A stretch of DNA of 64,000 bases from Mesorhizobium sp. Lineage in GTDB: Bacteria > Pseudomonadota > Alphaproteobacteria > Rhizobiales > Rhizobiaceae. The stretch lies in NCBI GenBank assembly GCA_004017535.1, contig SAJS01000004.1:186001-250000 (forward strand), written 5' to 3'. This document shows, in pieces, positions 8,264 to 22,037 of this stretch. Under the pieces are notes generated by a model. The model made no database searches, was not told the DNA's origin, and saw only the letters and a list, made by a program, of their open reading frames with translations. The first letter of the stretch is position 1; every line of letters starts with the position of its first letter. Both the position numbers and the translations under genes were made by a program.

Positions 8264-10063
8264 ATGTCCGGGGGCCAGCCTGAAACGAAAATCGGTCGGA
8301 AGGGCATTGCCGTTGCAGCACTGCTGTTGACGGCAAGCGCGCTTGCCTTGCTGCGTCCGGCACCGGCATTTTCGCAAGAAACCGAGCTGCGCGGCGAGGT
8401 TTCCGAATCGGCCATACTTGCCGACCAGCAGCGCAAGGCCAGGCAGTTGCGGGCGCAAGGGACGCAAGATCAGAACGCTCCTGCCGCCGCCGTCCAAGAC
8501 ACGGCGCCCACGACCTATCAGCCGGCAAGCCCGGGCGCGGTTCCCGATGACGACCAGACGGCGGGCGCGTCGGACAGCATCTTCGACCAGCCGCCGGCAG
8601 CCAACGACCCGCTGGCCGGCACGACCGCGCCGGCAAAGCTGCGCCGGCCTTCGACGGCTGCTCAACGCGCTCAGGACTCCAAGACCGACACAAAGGCGAA
8701 TACCAAGACCGCCGACAAGAAGAAGGCCAGGAAGAAGGCGGGCGAGGCCACCGACAGCACGACCACCGCCGCGACCGCCTCTACGGGCGACAGGGCTGAT
8801 GCGGCAGCGGCCGGGGATGACGGCAGCAACCGCCGCGCCGTAACTGTCGATGGCGTCGACAAGCAGAAGCTCGACCCGGGCCAGGAGCGCACCGGATCGA
8901 TCGATGGACAGAAGGTCAAGCCGGAGGAAGATCCCTTCGCAGCTCCCGGCGTCAGGATCGGCACCTTTGTCTTCCGGCCGACGCTCGAGCAAGGCTTCAC
9001 CGCGACGTCCAATGCCGATGCCAGCAGCACCGGCAAATCCGCCGTTCTGTCCGAGACGTCGCTGCGGTTCACGGCGACCTCCGACTGGCGCGAGAATTCG
9101 GCTCTGATCACCGGCTACGGCCTGTTCCGCAACACGGTCTCAGGCGAGAAGATCAACGATGCGCAGGGCCGCATCGACGGTCAGCTCAATGTCGATCTCG
9201 ACAACGAGCTGCGCGCCATCGCCAAGCTAGGCTACGAGGCGGCACCGGAATCCGCTTCCTCGCCCGACGCGATCGCCGGCGTCAACCAACAGCCGCTGCG
9301 CCAGACCCTGGACGGCAGCCTCGGTCTCGAAAAGAGTGTCGGCAAGATGCGTTACGCGCTGACCGGCTCGGTCTCCCATGATTTTTACGGCGACGCCGAG
9401 CTCTCGGATGGAACCAGCATTTCGCAGAAGGATCGCGACAACACGCTCTACACGGCCACCTTGCGTACGGGCTACCAGATCTCGCCGGCGCTCACGCCCT
9501 TCACGGAGGTCGAGCTCGGCCGCAGAGTCTACGATCAGCGTCTCGATACGGAAGGGTTTGAGCGCTCCTCGAAGCGGATCGGAGCGCGCGCCGGCGTCGA
9601 GCTCGACATGGGCGAGAAGCTTTCAGGCGAATTCTCCGTCGGCTGGCTGCGCGAAGCGATCGACGACAGCCGCCTGCCCGCGGTGGCAGGGCCGAGCATC
9701 AACGCCGACCTCAAATGGTCGCCCGAGCGCAGCACCACCATCGGGCTCACCGGCAAGACCAGCGTCGAGACGACAACGACGGCCGGCGAGAGCGGCGATA
9801 TCCTCTACTCCGGCCGTTTGACCGGCGAGCGCCAGATCCGCGCCAACCTGACGGCAAACTCGGCGCTTGGCCTCGATTGGCGCGACTATACTGGCTCCGA
9901 CGGCCACGACCTGATCCTGAGCGCCGAAGCCGGACTGACCTGGTGGCTCAATCGCTATGCCGGCCTCACCACGCGGGTGCGGACGGAGAAGCTGACCAGC
10001 AACCTGCCTGGACGCGACTATACGGCCAACAGCGTCTATCTCGGTCTGAAGGTCCAGCGATAG
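8264..10063 (+). CDS. Outer-membrane beta-barrel protein with long low-complexity N-terminal region
   Basis: A 599-residue exported protein. A signal peptide (hydrophobic core VAALLLTASALALL, likely cut after AFSQ) leads to about 180 residues rich in Ala, Asp, Gln, Thr and Lys with no obvious fold (for example TDTKANTKTADKKKARKKAG). From about residue 225 the sequence turns into alternating amphipathic strands and ends in a typical outer-membrane strand (SVYLGLKVQR). This resembles the putative beta-barrel porin 2 family (BBP2), often placed near exopolysaccharide genes. ATG 8264 is a choice; GTG at 8255 or 8258 is also possible, and no site has a strong ribosome signal. The exported substrate, if any, is unknown. 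Confidence 0.75.
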   Translation: MSGGQPETKIGRKGIAVAALLLTASALALLRPAPAFSQETELRGEVSESAILADQQRKARQLRAQGTQDQNAPAAAVQDTAPTTYQPASPGAVPDDDQTAGASDSIFDQPPAANDPLAGTTAPAKLRRPSTAAQRAQDSKTDTKANTKTADKKKARKKAGEATDSTTTAATASTGDRADAAAAGDDGSNRRAVTVDGVDKQKLDPGQERTGSIDGQKVKPEEDPFAAPGVRIGTFVFRPTLEQGFTATSNADASSTGKSAVLSETSLRFTATSDWRENSALITGYGLFRNTVSGEKINDAQGRIDGQLNVDLDNELRAIAKLGYEAAPESASSPDAIAGVNQQPLRQTLDGSLGLEKSVGKMRYALTGSVSHDFYGDAELSDGTSISQKDRDNTLYTATLRTGYQISPALTPFTEVELGRRVYDQRLDTEGFERSSKRIGARAGVELDMGEKLSGEFSVGWLREAIDDSRLPAVAGPSINADLKWSPERSTTIGLTGKTSVETTTTAGESGDILYSGRLTGERQIRANLTANSALGLDWRDYTGSDGHDLILSAEAGLTWWLNRYAGLTTRVRTEKLTSNLPGRDYTANSVYLGLKVQR

Positions 10064-10081
10064 CCTCGCCGACCACGAAGG

Positions 10082-10987
10082 CTAGAATGCCGCGCCGCGG
10101 CGTTCCGCCGGCCGCACCTCGTCCAGCAGCGTGCGGATGACGCCGGCCATGCTTGCGTTCATGTCGCTGCGCCACAGCGCGAAGGCGACATTGGCCTCGA
10201 CGAACCCTTCCGGCGAGCCGCAGTCGAAGGTGCGGCCCTTGTAGTGATAGCCGTAGAAGGGCTGCTTCTTCTCCAGCTTCAGCATCGCGTCGGTCAGCTG
10301 GATCTCGTTGCCGGCGCCGCGTTCCTGGCTTTCCAGGATGCCGAAGATTTCCGGCTGCAGGATGTAGCGGCCGTTGATGAAGAGATTGGAGGGTGCCGTG
10401 CCCTGCTTCGGCTTCTCCACCATGCCGGTGATGCGAAAGCCGTGATGCGTGTCCTCGCCGCGCCCGACAATGCCGTATTTATGCGCCTCGAGGGGGTCGC
10501 ATTCCTGCACGGCGATGATGTTGTTGCCGGTCTCCTCATAAAGCTCGACCATGCCCTTCATGCAGCTCTTTTCCGACTGCATGATCATGTCCGGCAGCAG
10601 CAGCGCGAAGGGCTCGTCGCCGACCAGCTCGCGAGCGCACCAGACGGCGTGGCCGAGGCCCATCGGCACCTGCTGGCGCGTGAAGCTCGTCTGTCCGGGC
10701 GCCGGCTGCAGCCGCTGCAGGCGGGCGAGCTGGTCGTCCTTGCCGCGCTGGGCGAGCGTGTCGTAGAGTTCGAACTGGACGTCGAAATGGTCCTCGATGA
10801 CCGCCTTGTTGCGCCCGGTCACGAAGATGAAATGCTCGATGCCGGCCTCGCGCGCCTCGTCGACCACATATTGGATGACAGGCCGGTCGACGACGGTCAG
10901 CATCTCCTTCGGGATGGCTTTCGTGGCCGGAAGGAACCGCGTGCCGAGGCCGGCCACCGGGAAAACTGCCTTGCGAACGCGCTTCAT
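10082..10987 (-). CDS. galU: UTP-glucose-1-phosphate uridylyltransferase
   Basis: Forms UDP-glucose from UTP and glucose-1-phosphate in the cytoplasm, feeding exopolysaccharide, cyclic glucan and lipopolysaccharide synthesis. The nucleotidyltransferase signature [19 protein letters not shown] is at the N-terminus, followed by [32 protein letters not shown] and LPDMIM. The 301-residue length is normal. The rhizobial homologue is often called exoN. It converges with the beta-barrel gene (18 bp apart) and diverges from a lytic transglycosylase. A purine-rich site lies before the ATG at 10987. Confidence 0.96.
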   Translation of the reverse strand: MKRVRKAVFPVAGLGTRFLPATKAIPKEMLTVVDRPVIQYVVDEAREAGIEHFIFVTGRNKAVIEDHFDVQFELYDTLAQRGKDDQLARLQRLQPAPGQTSFTRQQVPMGLGHAVWCARELVGDEPFALLLPDMIMQSEKSCMKGMVELYEETGNNIIAVQECDPLEAHKYGIVGRGEDTHHGFRITGMVEKPKQGTAPSNLFINGRYILQPEIFGILESQERGAGNEIQLTDAMLKLEKKQPFYGYHYKGRTFDCGSPEGFVEANVAFALWRSDMNASMAGVIRTLLDEVRPAERRGAAF

Positions 10988-11050
10988 GCTGACACCCCTG
11001 CTTTTCGGCCAATTATCCGCTCGGCGGCACGCTCCGCAATCCCCCCAAAC

Positions 11051-11084
11051 ATTTTCACGCCGGAATCATTTTCACGCCGGAATG
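11051..11084. repeat. Two tandem 17-bp repeats between galU and the transglycosylase gene
   Basis: ATTTTCACGCCGGAATC (11051-11067) is followed directly by ATTTTCACGCCGGAATG (11068-11084), identical in 16 of 17 bases. It lies in the 239-bp divergent intergenic region. It may be a recent slip duplication or paired protein-binding sites. Confidence 0.7.
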
Positions 11085-11226
11085 CTGGGCTACCGAACGT
11101 CCATGTTGAATGTGAGAGCTAAAAGCCGCGACACCTCTTTTCGTTCCCGGCGGCACCTATGGTAAACTAAATACTAACCCGGTTCGGCGTTGAATGATTC
11201 TTCCTGATTTGACGAAGGAGGAAATG

Positions 11227-12447
11227 ATGTCCGTTCGCAACACCGCGAGGCGCCTGACGGCACTGGCGACCGCAGCCGGCCTGACCTTGGCCCTGCTGAT
11301 GCCCGCCGGACCCGCTTTCGCCGATGCCGGGTTCCGCCAGTGGGTCGCGGGCTTCCGCGCTACCGCGGTGGCGGGCGGCGTTTCGGGCGCTGTCTACGAT
11401 CAGTCCATGCGAGGCATCGAGCCCGACCCGGTCGTGCTGGAAAAAGCCCGCACCCAGCCCGAATTCACCGCCCCCGCCTGGGATTATTTCGACAACCGCG
11501 TGCATGATCAGTCGGTGGCCAATGGCCGCGCCATGGCGAAGAAATGGAAGCCTTGGCTGGATCGCATCGAGGCGCGGTTCGGCGTCGACCGCAACATCCT
11601 TCTGGCGATCTGGTCGATGGAGTCGAATTATGGCGAGATCCTCAAGCGCGACGACATCATGCGCAACGTCATCCGTTCGCTGGCCACCCTTGCCTATGGC
11701 GATCCCAAGCGCTCGAAATATGCCCGCACCCAGCTGATCGCGGCGCTGAAGATCCTGCAGACCGGCGACATCGACGAGAGCCATCTGATGGGCTCCTGGG
11801 CCGGTGCGATGGGCCAGACCCAGTTCATTCCGACCAGCTATCAGCGCTATGCGGTCGACATGGACGGCAACGGCAAGCGCGATATCTGGAACTCGATTCC
11901 CGACGCGCTGGCGACTTCCGCCAATCTGCTCAAGAAGAACGGCTGGCAAGCCGGCAAGACGTGGGGCTATGAGGTCACCACCCCGGCCGGCAAGCTGCCC
12001 GGCGGCGCAAAGACGATCGCGCAGTGGCAGGCGCTCGGCGTCGTCAGGGCCAGCGGCAAGCCGTTCAAGAACCTGACCGACAAGGCGACGCTGAAGGTAC
12101 CTGACGGCCGGGGCGGCCCCGCCTTCCTGATGATCCGGAATTTCTCGGTCATCAAGGCCTACAACAATGCCGACAAATACGCTTTGGGTGTCGGCCTTCT
12201 CGCCGATGAGATCGCCGGCGGCTCGGGCCTTGTGCAGGACTGGCAGCGGCCTTTCACCAAGCTCAGCTTCGAGGAGCGGCAGGAGCTGCAGAAGCGGCTT
12301 TCCGAGCACGGCTATTACGACGGCAAGTTCGACGGCAAGATCGGCGACGGCTCGAAGGCCGCCATCATGGCCTACCAGGCCAAGGTCGGCCTGACCCAGG
12401 ATGGCTATCCGAGCCTGGAAGTGCTCAAATGGCTCCGCAAGCGGTAG
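11227..12447 (+). CDS. Lytic murein transglycosylase (MltB family, SLT_2 plus peptidoglycan-binding domain)
   Basis: Cleaves the glycan strand of peptidoglycan in the periplasm, leaving 1,6-anhydro ends. A signal peptide ends near AFA, giving a mature N-terminus DAGFRQW. The SLT_2 domain contains the catalytic Glu in AIWSMESNYGEI, then MGSWAGAMGQTQFIPTSYQRY and DMDGNGKRDIWNSIPDALA. A C-terminal peptidoglycan-binding domain (about 345-406) runs from FTKLSFEERQELQKRLSEHG to YPSLEVLKWLRKR. Among ATGs at 11194, 11224 and 11227 the last is chosen because AAGGAGG ends 5 bases before it; 11224 would be only 2 bases away. No lipobox is visible, so it is probably soluble, unlike E. coli MltB. Confidence 0.93.
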   Translation: MSVRNTARRLTALATAAGLTLALLMPAGPAFADAGFRQWVAGFRATAVAGGVSGAVYDQSMRGIEPDPVVLEKARTQPEFTAPAWDYFDNRVHDQSVANGRAMAKKWKPWLDRIEARFGVDRNILLAIWSMESNYGEILKRDDIMRNVIRSLATLAYGDPKRSKYARTQLIAALKILQTGDIDESHLMGSWAGAMGQTQFIPTSYQRYAVDMDGNGKRDIWNSIPDALATSANLLKKNGWQAGKTWGYEVTTPAGKLPGGAKTIAQWQALGVVRASGKPFKNLTDKATLKVPDGRGGPAFLMIRNFSVIKAYNNADKYALGVGLLADEIAGGSGLVQDWQRPFTKLSFEERQELQKRLSEHGYYDGKFDGKIGDGSKAAIMAYQAKVGLTQDGYPSLEVLKWLRKR

Positions 12448-12538
12448 AGCCCGCGGAAGCGCCAGGCATCCTTTCGAAGACGGCAAGGAATGCGGTAGCG
12501 CTTCGGCTTGCGCATGACTTTCCCGCGTCTGCCTGATC

Positions 12539-13771
12539 ATGCGCCAAGGGATGGAGAGGTGTTTGGTTTTGGTCGCGCGTATCAGGCAGGGCATTCGCCG
12601 GGCGCCGATTCTGATTCTTGCCCTTGCCGTGCTTGTCGTCACCGCCGCCGGCGCTTTCCACGCTCCTGCGTTCGCGCAGGAGGAAAGCCGCGGCTGGTCG
12701 CTGCGCGACCTTCTTTTTCCGCGCCGCAGCGAACGCATCGAGCCGCCCGTCGAAGTCCAGCCAAGGCCGAAGCCGAAGAAGAAGCCCAAGCCACGCCCGC
12801 CGGCGGAGCCCGAAACGCCGATTGTCGAGAAGACCAGCGACGCTCGCGTCGTTCTGGTGGTCGGCGATTTTCTGGCGGGCGGCCTGGCTGAGGGCCTGGA
12901 CACGGCCTTTGCCGACAATCCCGCCGTCAGGATCGTCGCTCGCTCCAACGGTTCCTCCGGCTTCGTTCGCGACGACGTCTACAATTGGCCAGCCCAGATA
13001 AAATCGCTGATCGAGACCGAGAAACCGGCGGCCGTGATCGTCATGCTGGGTTCCAACGACCGGCAGCAGATGAAGGTTGGCGATGTGCGCGAGCAGCCGC
13101 GCTCGGAGAACTGGACCAAGGAGTATGAACGCCGCACCGATGCGCTCGGCAAGGCCCTTCAGGAGACCAAGGTGCCGTTCCTGTGGGTCGGCATGCCGGC
13201 TTTCGGTGTGTCGAAGATGAACTCCGACATGCTCGCCTTCAACGACATCTATCACTCGGCCGCCCAAAGCCATGGCGGCGAGTTCGTCGATGTCTGGGAC
13301 GGCTTCGTCGACGAGAACGGCGCTTTCGTCACTTCCGGCCCCGACATCAACGGCCAGCCGGTGCGCCTGCGTTCCGACGACGGCATCAACGTCACCAAGG
13401 CCGGCAAGCGCAAGCTCGCCTTCTACACGGAAAAGCCCCTGGCCAAGATCCTCGGATTGGCGGCGCCGGGAAGCATCACCACCGTGTCGGCGCCGGCCGG
13501 CGCTCCGGTCGAGGCGCCCAAGCCGGCCGCCGCGCCCGTCATCGTCGACCGCACCGCGCCGATGCTGCTCGGCGATCCCGCGCTCGATGGCGGCACCGAA
13601 CTGCTGGGCGCAGCCCAGCCGGCCAGGGCCAATCCGAACCTGCCCGGCGAAAAGCTGATCCTGGAAGGCAAGGCGCCGGCCGCCTCGCCCGGCCGTGCCG
13701 ACGATTTTACCTGGCCGCCGAAGCCGACCGCCGCCGCTCAGCCCGATACGGCGGCGGGCGTCAATCAGTAG
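12539..13771 (+). CDS. SGNH-fold (DUF459-like) exported protein lacking the catalytic Ser and His
   Basis: A 410-residue protein with an N-terminal signal or anchor (ILILALAVLVVTAAGA), a basic Pro/Lys linker (PRPKPKKKPKPRPP) and an SGNH-hydrolase-like domain at about 95-310. Block I reads VVGDFLAGGL, with Phe111 where GDSL enzymes have Ser. Block II SNGSSGF and block III GSND are present. Block V reads DDGINVTKAG, with Asn284 where the catalytic His is expected. The C-terminal 100 residues are Ala/Pro-rich. The start is uncertain: ATG 12539 and 12551 lack good sites, while TTG 12563 or 12569 lie behind GGAGAGG (12552-12558). Its role is unknown; a binding or scaffold role in the envelope is an inference. 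Confidence 0.75.
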   Translation: MRQGMERCLVLVARIRQGIRRAPILILALAVLVVTAAGAFHAPAFAQEESRGWSLRDLLFPRRSERIEPPVEVQPRPKPKKKPKPRPPAEPETPIVEKTSDARVVLVVGDFLAGGLAEGLDTAFADNPAVRIVARSNGSSGFVRDDVYNWPAQIKSLIETEKPAAVIVMLGSNDRQQMKVGDVREQPRSENWTKEYERRTDALGKALQETKVPFLWVGMPAFGVSKMNSDMLAFNDIYHSAAQSHGGEFVDVWDGFVDENGAFVTSGPDINGQPVRLRSDDGINVTKAGKRKLAFYTEKPLAKILGLAAPGSITTVSAPAGAPVEAPKPAAAPVIVDRTAPMLLGDPALDGGTELLGAAQPARANPNLPGEKLILEGKAPAASPGRADDFTWPPKPTAAAQPDTAAGVNQ

Positions 13772-13783
13772 CTCATCGGCCCG

Positions 13784-13928
13784 GAGACCGTTTCAGAAAT
13801 TCGCTCCTGCGAGTCAGATGGTGGTGTTTTCGAGAACCGGAGCGGAGCGTACGTTGACGTACGTGAAGCACCGGAAGCGCAGAAAACGCCAGCAGCTGGC
13901 CGCAGGAGTATAATTTCTAAACGGTCTC
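13784..13928. repeat. 145-bp near-perfect palindromic element
   Basis: It begins GAGACCGTTTCAGAAATT and ends AATTTCTAAACGGTCTC. The two halves match along almost their whole length, including CTCCTGCG, GTTTTC and CGTACGT blocks near the centre (GTACGTTGACGTAC). It fills the gap between two convergent genes, and its last two bases overlap the gltD stop codon. It could fold into a long hairpin and serve as a two-way transcript end, though it lacks T-runs. It is unrelated in sequence to family 1. Confidence 0.82.
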
Positions 13929-15381
13929 AGCGCGGCAGCACCGTCGACCCCATCAACGCCTCGTCGATCGAGCGTGCCGCCTGGCGGCCCTCGCGGATCG
14001 CCCAGACCACGAGGGACTGGCCGCGGCGCACGTCGCCCGCTGCATAGAGCTTGTCAACGCTGGTCCTGTAGTCGCGATCATTGGCCTCGACATTCCGCGA
14101 GCGGCGGCTGTCGGTGACGACCTTGATCTTGCCGTCCAGCTCCTTCATCAGGCTGTCGCCCGCCGGGCCGGCAAAGCCGATGGCGATGAAGGCGAGGTCG
14201 GCGCGGATGACGAACTCTGTGCCGGGGATCGGCTTGCGCTTGTCATCGACCTCGCAGCAGCGCACGCCGGTCAACTGGCCGTCCTCGCCGATGAATTCGA
14301 GCGTCGCCACCTGGAATTCGCGCTCGGCGCCCTCGGCTTGCGAGGAGGACGTGCGCATCTTGGTCGCCCAGTAGGGCCATACGGAGAGCTTGTCTTCCTT
14401 CTCCGGCGGCTGCGGCCGGATGTCGAGCTGCGTGACGCGCACCGCACCCTGGCGGAAGGCGGTGCCGATGCAGTCTGACGCGGTATCGCCGCCGCCGACC
14501 ACCACGACATGCTGCCCGCCGGCGATGATCGGGTGCGAAGGCCAAGCCACAGACTGGATCGGCTCGCCCCCGATGCGGCGGTTCTGCTGCACCAGATAAG
14601 GCATGGCGTCGTAGACGCCGCTCAGATCGGCCCCCGGAATGCCAGCCGGACGCGGCGTTTCCGAGCCGCCGCAATAGAGCACCGCGTCGAATTCCTCGAT
14701 GAGGTCGGCCACCTTCATGTCGACGCCGACATTGACGCCGCAATGGAAGGTCACGCCCTCGCCCTGCATCTGCTCGATGCGCCGGTCGATATAGTGCTTC
14801 TCGATCTTGAAGTCGGGGATGCCGTAGCGCATGAGGCCGCCGGGGCGGCTTTCGCGCTCATAGACATGCACGTCATGCCCGGCCCTGCCGAGCTGCTGCG
14901 CCGCCGCCATTCCGGCCGGGCCTGAGCCGATGACGGCGACACGCTTGCCGGTCTTCCTTTCCGGCGGATAGGGCCGGATGTGGCCGGTTTCATAAGCCTT
15001 GTCGGCGATCGCCTGCTCGACTGTCTTGATGGCAACCGGAATATCCTCGAGGTTCAGCGTGCAGGCTTCCTCGCAAGGCGCGGGGCAGATGCGGCCGGTG
15101 AACTCCGGGAAATTGTTGGTCGAATGCAGGTTGCGGATCGCGCTGTCCCAGTCGCCATTGTAGACGAGGTCGTTCCAGTCCGGGATCTGGTTGTGGATCG
15201 GGCAGCCCGTCGGTCCATGGCAATACGGAATGCCGCAATCCATGCAGCGCGCGGCCTGTTTCTCGACCTCCTTGTCCGACATCGGCAGCGTGAATTCGCG
15301 GAAATGCCGGATGCGGTCGGAGGCCGGCTGGTATTTGTGCACCTGCCGGTCGATCTCGAGGAAGCCTGTTACCTTGCCCAT
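13927..15381 (-). CDS. gltD: Glutamate synthase (NADPH) small subunit
   Basis: The beta subunit of NADPH-GOGAT carries electrons from NADPH through FAD and iron-sulfur clusters to the large subunit, in the cytoplasm. The N-terminal half has two cysteine clusters ([19 protein letters not shown] and [16 protein letters not shown]). FAD and NADPH folds follow ([21 protein letters not shown], then [21 protein letters not shown]). [13 protein letters not shown] at 15381 is taken as start, giving 484 residues, with AGGGA 8 bases upstream; an upstream Met at 15423 would add an atypical 14 residues. It follows gltB on the same strand after about 190 bp that contain two hairpins, which may tune the two subunits. 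Confidence 0.96.
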   Translation of the reverse strand: MGKVTGFLEIDRQVHKYQPASDRIRHFREFTLPMSDKEVEKQAARCMDCGIPYCHGPTGCPIHNQIPDWNDLVYNGDWDSAIRNLHSTNNFPEFTGRICPAPCEEACTLNLEDIPVAIKTVEQAIADKAYETGHIRPYPPERKTGKRVAVIGSGPAGMAAAQQLGRAGHDVHVYERESRPGGLMRYGIPDFKIEKHYIDRRIEQMQGEGVTFHCGVNVGVDMKVADLIEEFDAVLYCGGSETPRPAGIPGADLSGVYDAMPYLVQQNRRIGGEPIQSVAWPSHPIIAGGQHVVVVGGGDTASDCIGTAFRQGAVRVTQLDIRPQPPEKEDKLSVWPYWATKMRTSSSQAEGAEREFQVATLEFIGEDGQLTGVRCCEVDDKRKPIPGTEFVIRADLAFIAIGFAGPAGDSLMKELDGKIKVVTDSRRSRNVEANDRDYRTSVDKLYAAGDVRRGQSLVVWAIREGRQAARSIDEALMGSTVLPR

Positions 15382-15465
15382 AGTCCAGTCCCTGCTGTCC
15401 GAAGGCACGCTTTTGTCGCGCACCCGTTAACCCCATAAGGCCGCCATGGCAACCGCACCTTGCTG

Positions 15466-15508
15466 GAGCATGACCTTCGCCGAGTTCCCACTTTGCGGGG
15501 TCATGCTC
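15466..15508 (-). repeat. Palindromic intergenic repeat, family 1 copy F (inverted)
   Basis: Perfect 10-bp arms GAGCATGACC/GGTCATGCTC enclose a 23-base core. Read on the minus strand, the core contains CCGCAAAGTGGGAACTCGG, related to the GAAAAGTG cores of the other copies. It lies within the gltB-gltD transcript. Confidence 0.7.
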
Positions 15509-15537
15509 TCGGGGTCAGGATTGTTGGTGAGGATGCC

Positions 15538-15561
15538 GGCCGGAAAGTCATCTTTCCGGCC
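15538..15561 (-). other. Intercistronic hairpin between gltB and gltD
   Basis: A perfect 10-bp stem GGCCGGAAAG/CTTTCCGGCC with a 4-base loop, 11 bp after the gltB stop in the direction of transcription. It has no T-run, so it is more likely an mRNA-stability or attenuating hairpin than a full terminator. Confidence 0.6.
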
Positions 15562-15572
15562 ATGGCCGATGC

Positions 15573-20309
<4,737 letters not shown>

Positions 20310-20798
20310 CGTCCTATCCTCCGTTCTCCACCTTGGCCCCGACTGTCTGAGGGCGCTGGTTTGCCTTGGGAAGCACAAGGCTTCCCCTTGATCCTTGCTG
20401 CACGTCTCGCGAAATCCATCGAACCATACGGCTATACGCCCGGTTCGCATCCGGTATCGTACAGGCCAGAGCCGGGCCGTCTACCCGCCGCTCGCGACAA
20501 TGGCCGGAATGGCAGCAATGATACGCCAGTCCAGCCTGTTTTGTGCGACAAAATAAGACAGCACTACTGTCCTAAATTTTTTATGGCAGAAATCAGGGAC
20601 CTATACAAGACCGATTCACAAAAAACTTGGGCGCGACGCGACACAAAATTTCGTCCCGGATACTGGAAACGCAAGCTTTGGTCGGGCTTTCGAGGCGATG
20701 CGCTGGCTTCACCGCTTTGCCGGCGATTGGCCCTTGCGCTTCTCCCGCCGAAGCGGTCAAGTCCCGCCGCTTCTGCCAATCACGATACGGACCTCTTG
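20310..20798. other. 489-bp divergent intergenic region gltB / threonine aldolase
   Basis: This must hold the promoters of both genes. It contains an AT-rich segment near 20530-20640 and a short inverted repeat GACAG-N5-CTGTC at 20551-20565. The aldolase frame is open upstream, and an ATG at 20583 would add 72 residues, but that stretch is basic and unlike the family. No repeat copy or RNA gene was recognised. Confidence 0.5.
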
Positions 20799-21848
20799 AT
20801 GTTCTTTGCTTCCGACAACTGGGCGGGCGTCCATCCCGACATTTCGGCCAACCTGGCGCGCCACGCCGACGGCGTTGCGACCGCCTATGGCGACGGCGAT
20901 CTGGACCGGGCCGTCTATCACCGCTTCAACGAGATTTTCGAGCGGGAGGTGCAAGTCTTCTTCGCCGCGACTGGCACGGCGGCGAACGCGCTTTCGATGG
21001 CCGCGTTGAACCGTATCGGTGGCATCGCGCTTTGCCACTCCGAAGCGCATATGAACGTCGACGAGTTCGGCGCGATGGGTTTCTACACGGGCGGTGCGCG
21101 CATGGCGCCGGTTCCCGGGCCGTTGGGGCGCATCAATCTCGAAGCTCTCGACCGGGCTGTAAAGCGCTATTCGCAGGATCTGGCTCCCGCCGGTCAGCCC
21201 ATGGCAGTCACCATCACCCAGGCGACCGAGGTCGGCACGATCTACAGCGTCGACGACGTCAAGGCGATCGCCGAGGTCAGCCGCCGCCACAAGCTGCCGC
21301 TGCACATGGACGGCGCGCGCTTCGCCAATGCGATTGCCGCGACCGGCGTCAGCCCGGCCGAAATGACCTGGAAGAGCGGCGTCGACCTCATCTCCTTCGG
21401 CGCCACCAAGAATGGCTGCTGGATGGCCGACGCTGTGGTGATCCTCAATCCGGATGTCGGTAAGGACCTGCGCCTGCAGCGTCAGCGCGCCGGGCAGACC
21501 TTCTCCAAGGCGCGCTTCATCTCGGCCCAGTTCGAAGCCTATTTCACCGACGATCTGTGGCTGAGGATGGCCGGGCACGCCAATCAAATGGCAGCGCATC
21601 TTGCCGAGGCGATCGAAGACGCACCGACGGGCAGGCTCGCCTGGCTGCCGCAGGCCAACGAGGTCTTCGCGATCCTGGACCGCGCCACGGCTGAAAGGCT
21701 GCGGGCGGCCGGCGCCAAATTCCATGAATGGGGCGTGCCTTCAGGATTCGACGGCCATCTCGGCGACAATGAAGCGATCTACCGCTTCGTCGCTAGCTTC
21801 GCGACCACGACCGGGGAGATCGACCGCCTCGGCCAGTTGCTCGGCTGA
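20799..21848 (+). CDS. ltaE: Low-specificity L-threonine aldolase (beta-eliminating lyase family)
   Basis: A pyridoxal-phosphate enzyme that splits threonine or allo-threonine into glycine and acetaldehyde. It has 349 residues. The start MFFASDNWAGVHP is the conserved N-terminal block. The chain then shows AYGDGDLDRAVYHRFNEIF, FFAATGTAANALSMAALN, the cofactor Asp region LPLHMDGARFANA and the Schiff-base Lys in LISFGATKNGCWMADAVV. The ATG at 20799 overlaps the region of a TTG at 20796, and the ribosome site is weak (ACGGACC). The gene stands alone, divergent from gltB, and its tail faces the Hsp20 gene on the other strand. Confidence 0.92.
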   Translation: MFFASDNWAGVHPDISANLARHADGVATAYGDGDLDRAVYHRFNEIFEREVQVFFAATGTAANALSMAALNRIGGIALCHSEAHMNVDEFGAMGFYTGGARMAPVPGPLGRINLEALDRAVKRYSQDLAPAGQPMAVTITQATEVGTIYSVDDVKAIAEVSRRHKLPLHMDGARFANAIAATGVSPAEMTWKSGVDLISFGATKNGCWMADAVVILNPDVGKDLRLQRQRAGQTFSKARFISAQFEAYFTDDLWLRMAGHANQMAAHLAEAIEDAPTGRLAWLPQANEVFAILDRATAERLRAAGAKFHEWGVPSGFDGHLGDNEAIYRFVASFATTTGEIDRLGQLLG

Positions 21849-21966
21849 GCGTCCTGCCATGACTAAGCCGCCGCTCGGCTCGACGACGTAGCTGGTCAAT
21901 CAGGAGAGTCCTTCACGCTCCGCCGCGCTTCAAAAGAGATCAGAAAGGCCCGTAGCCGGGAGCACC

Positions 21967-21997
21967 AATAAAAAGCGGCGCCTCGCGGCGCCGCTTT
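21967..21997 (-). terminator. Rho-independent terminator of the Hsp20 gene
   Basis: A perfect 11-bp stem AAAGCGGCGCC/GGCGCCGCTTT (21972-21982 with 21987-21997) with a 4-base loop. Read on the minus strand it is followed by TTTTTATT, some 40 bp beyond the hsp20 stop. On the plus strand it could also help end the aldolase transcript, but the T-run is only three. Confidence 0.85.
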
Positions 21998-22037
21998 CGT
22001 CTCGGGAGGGAGACGTCGTCTGGAAAAAGTCCACGGA

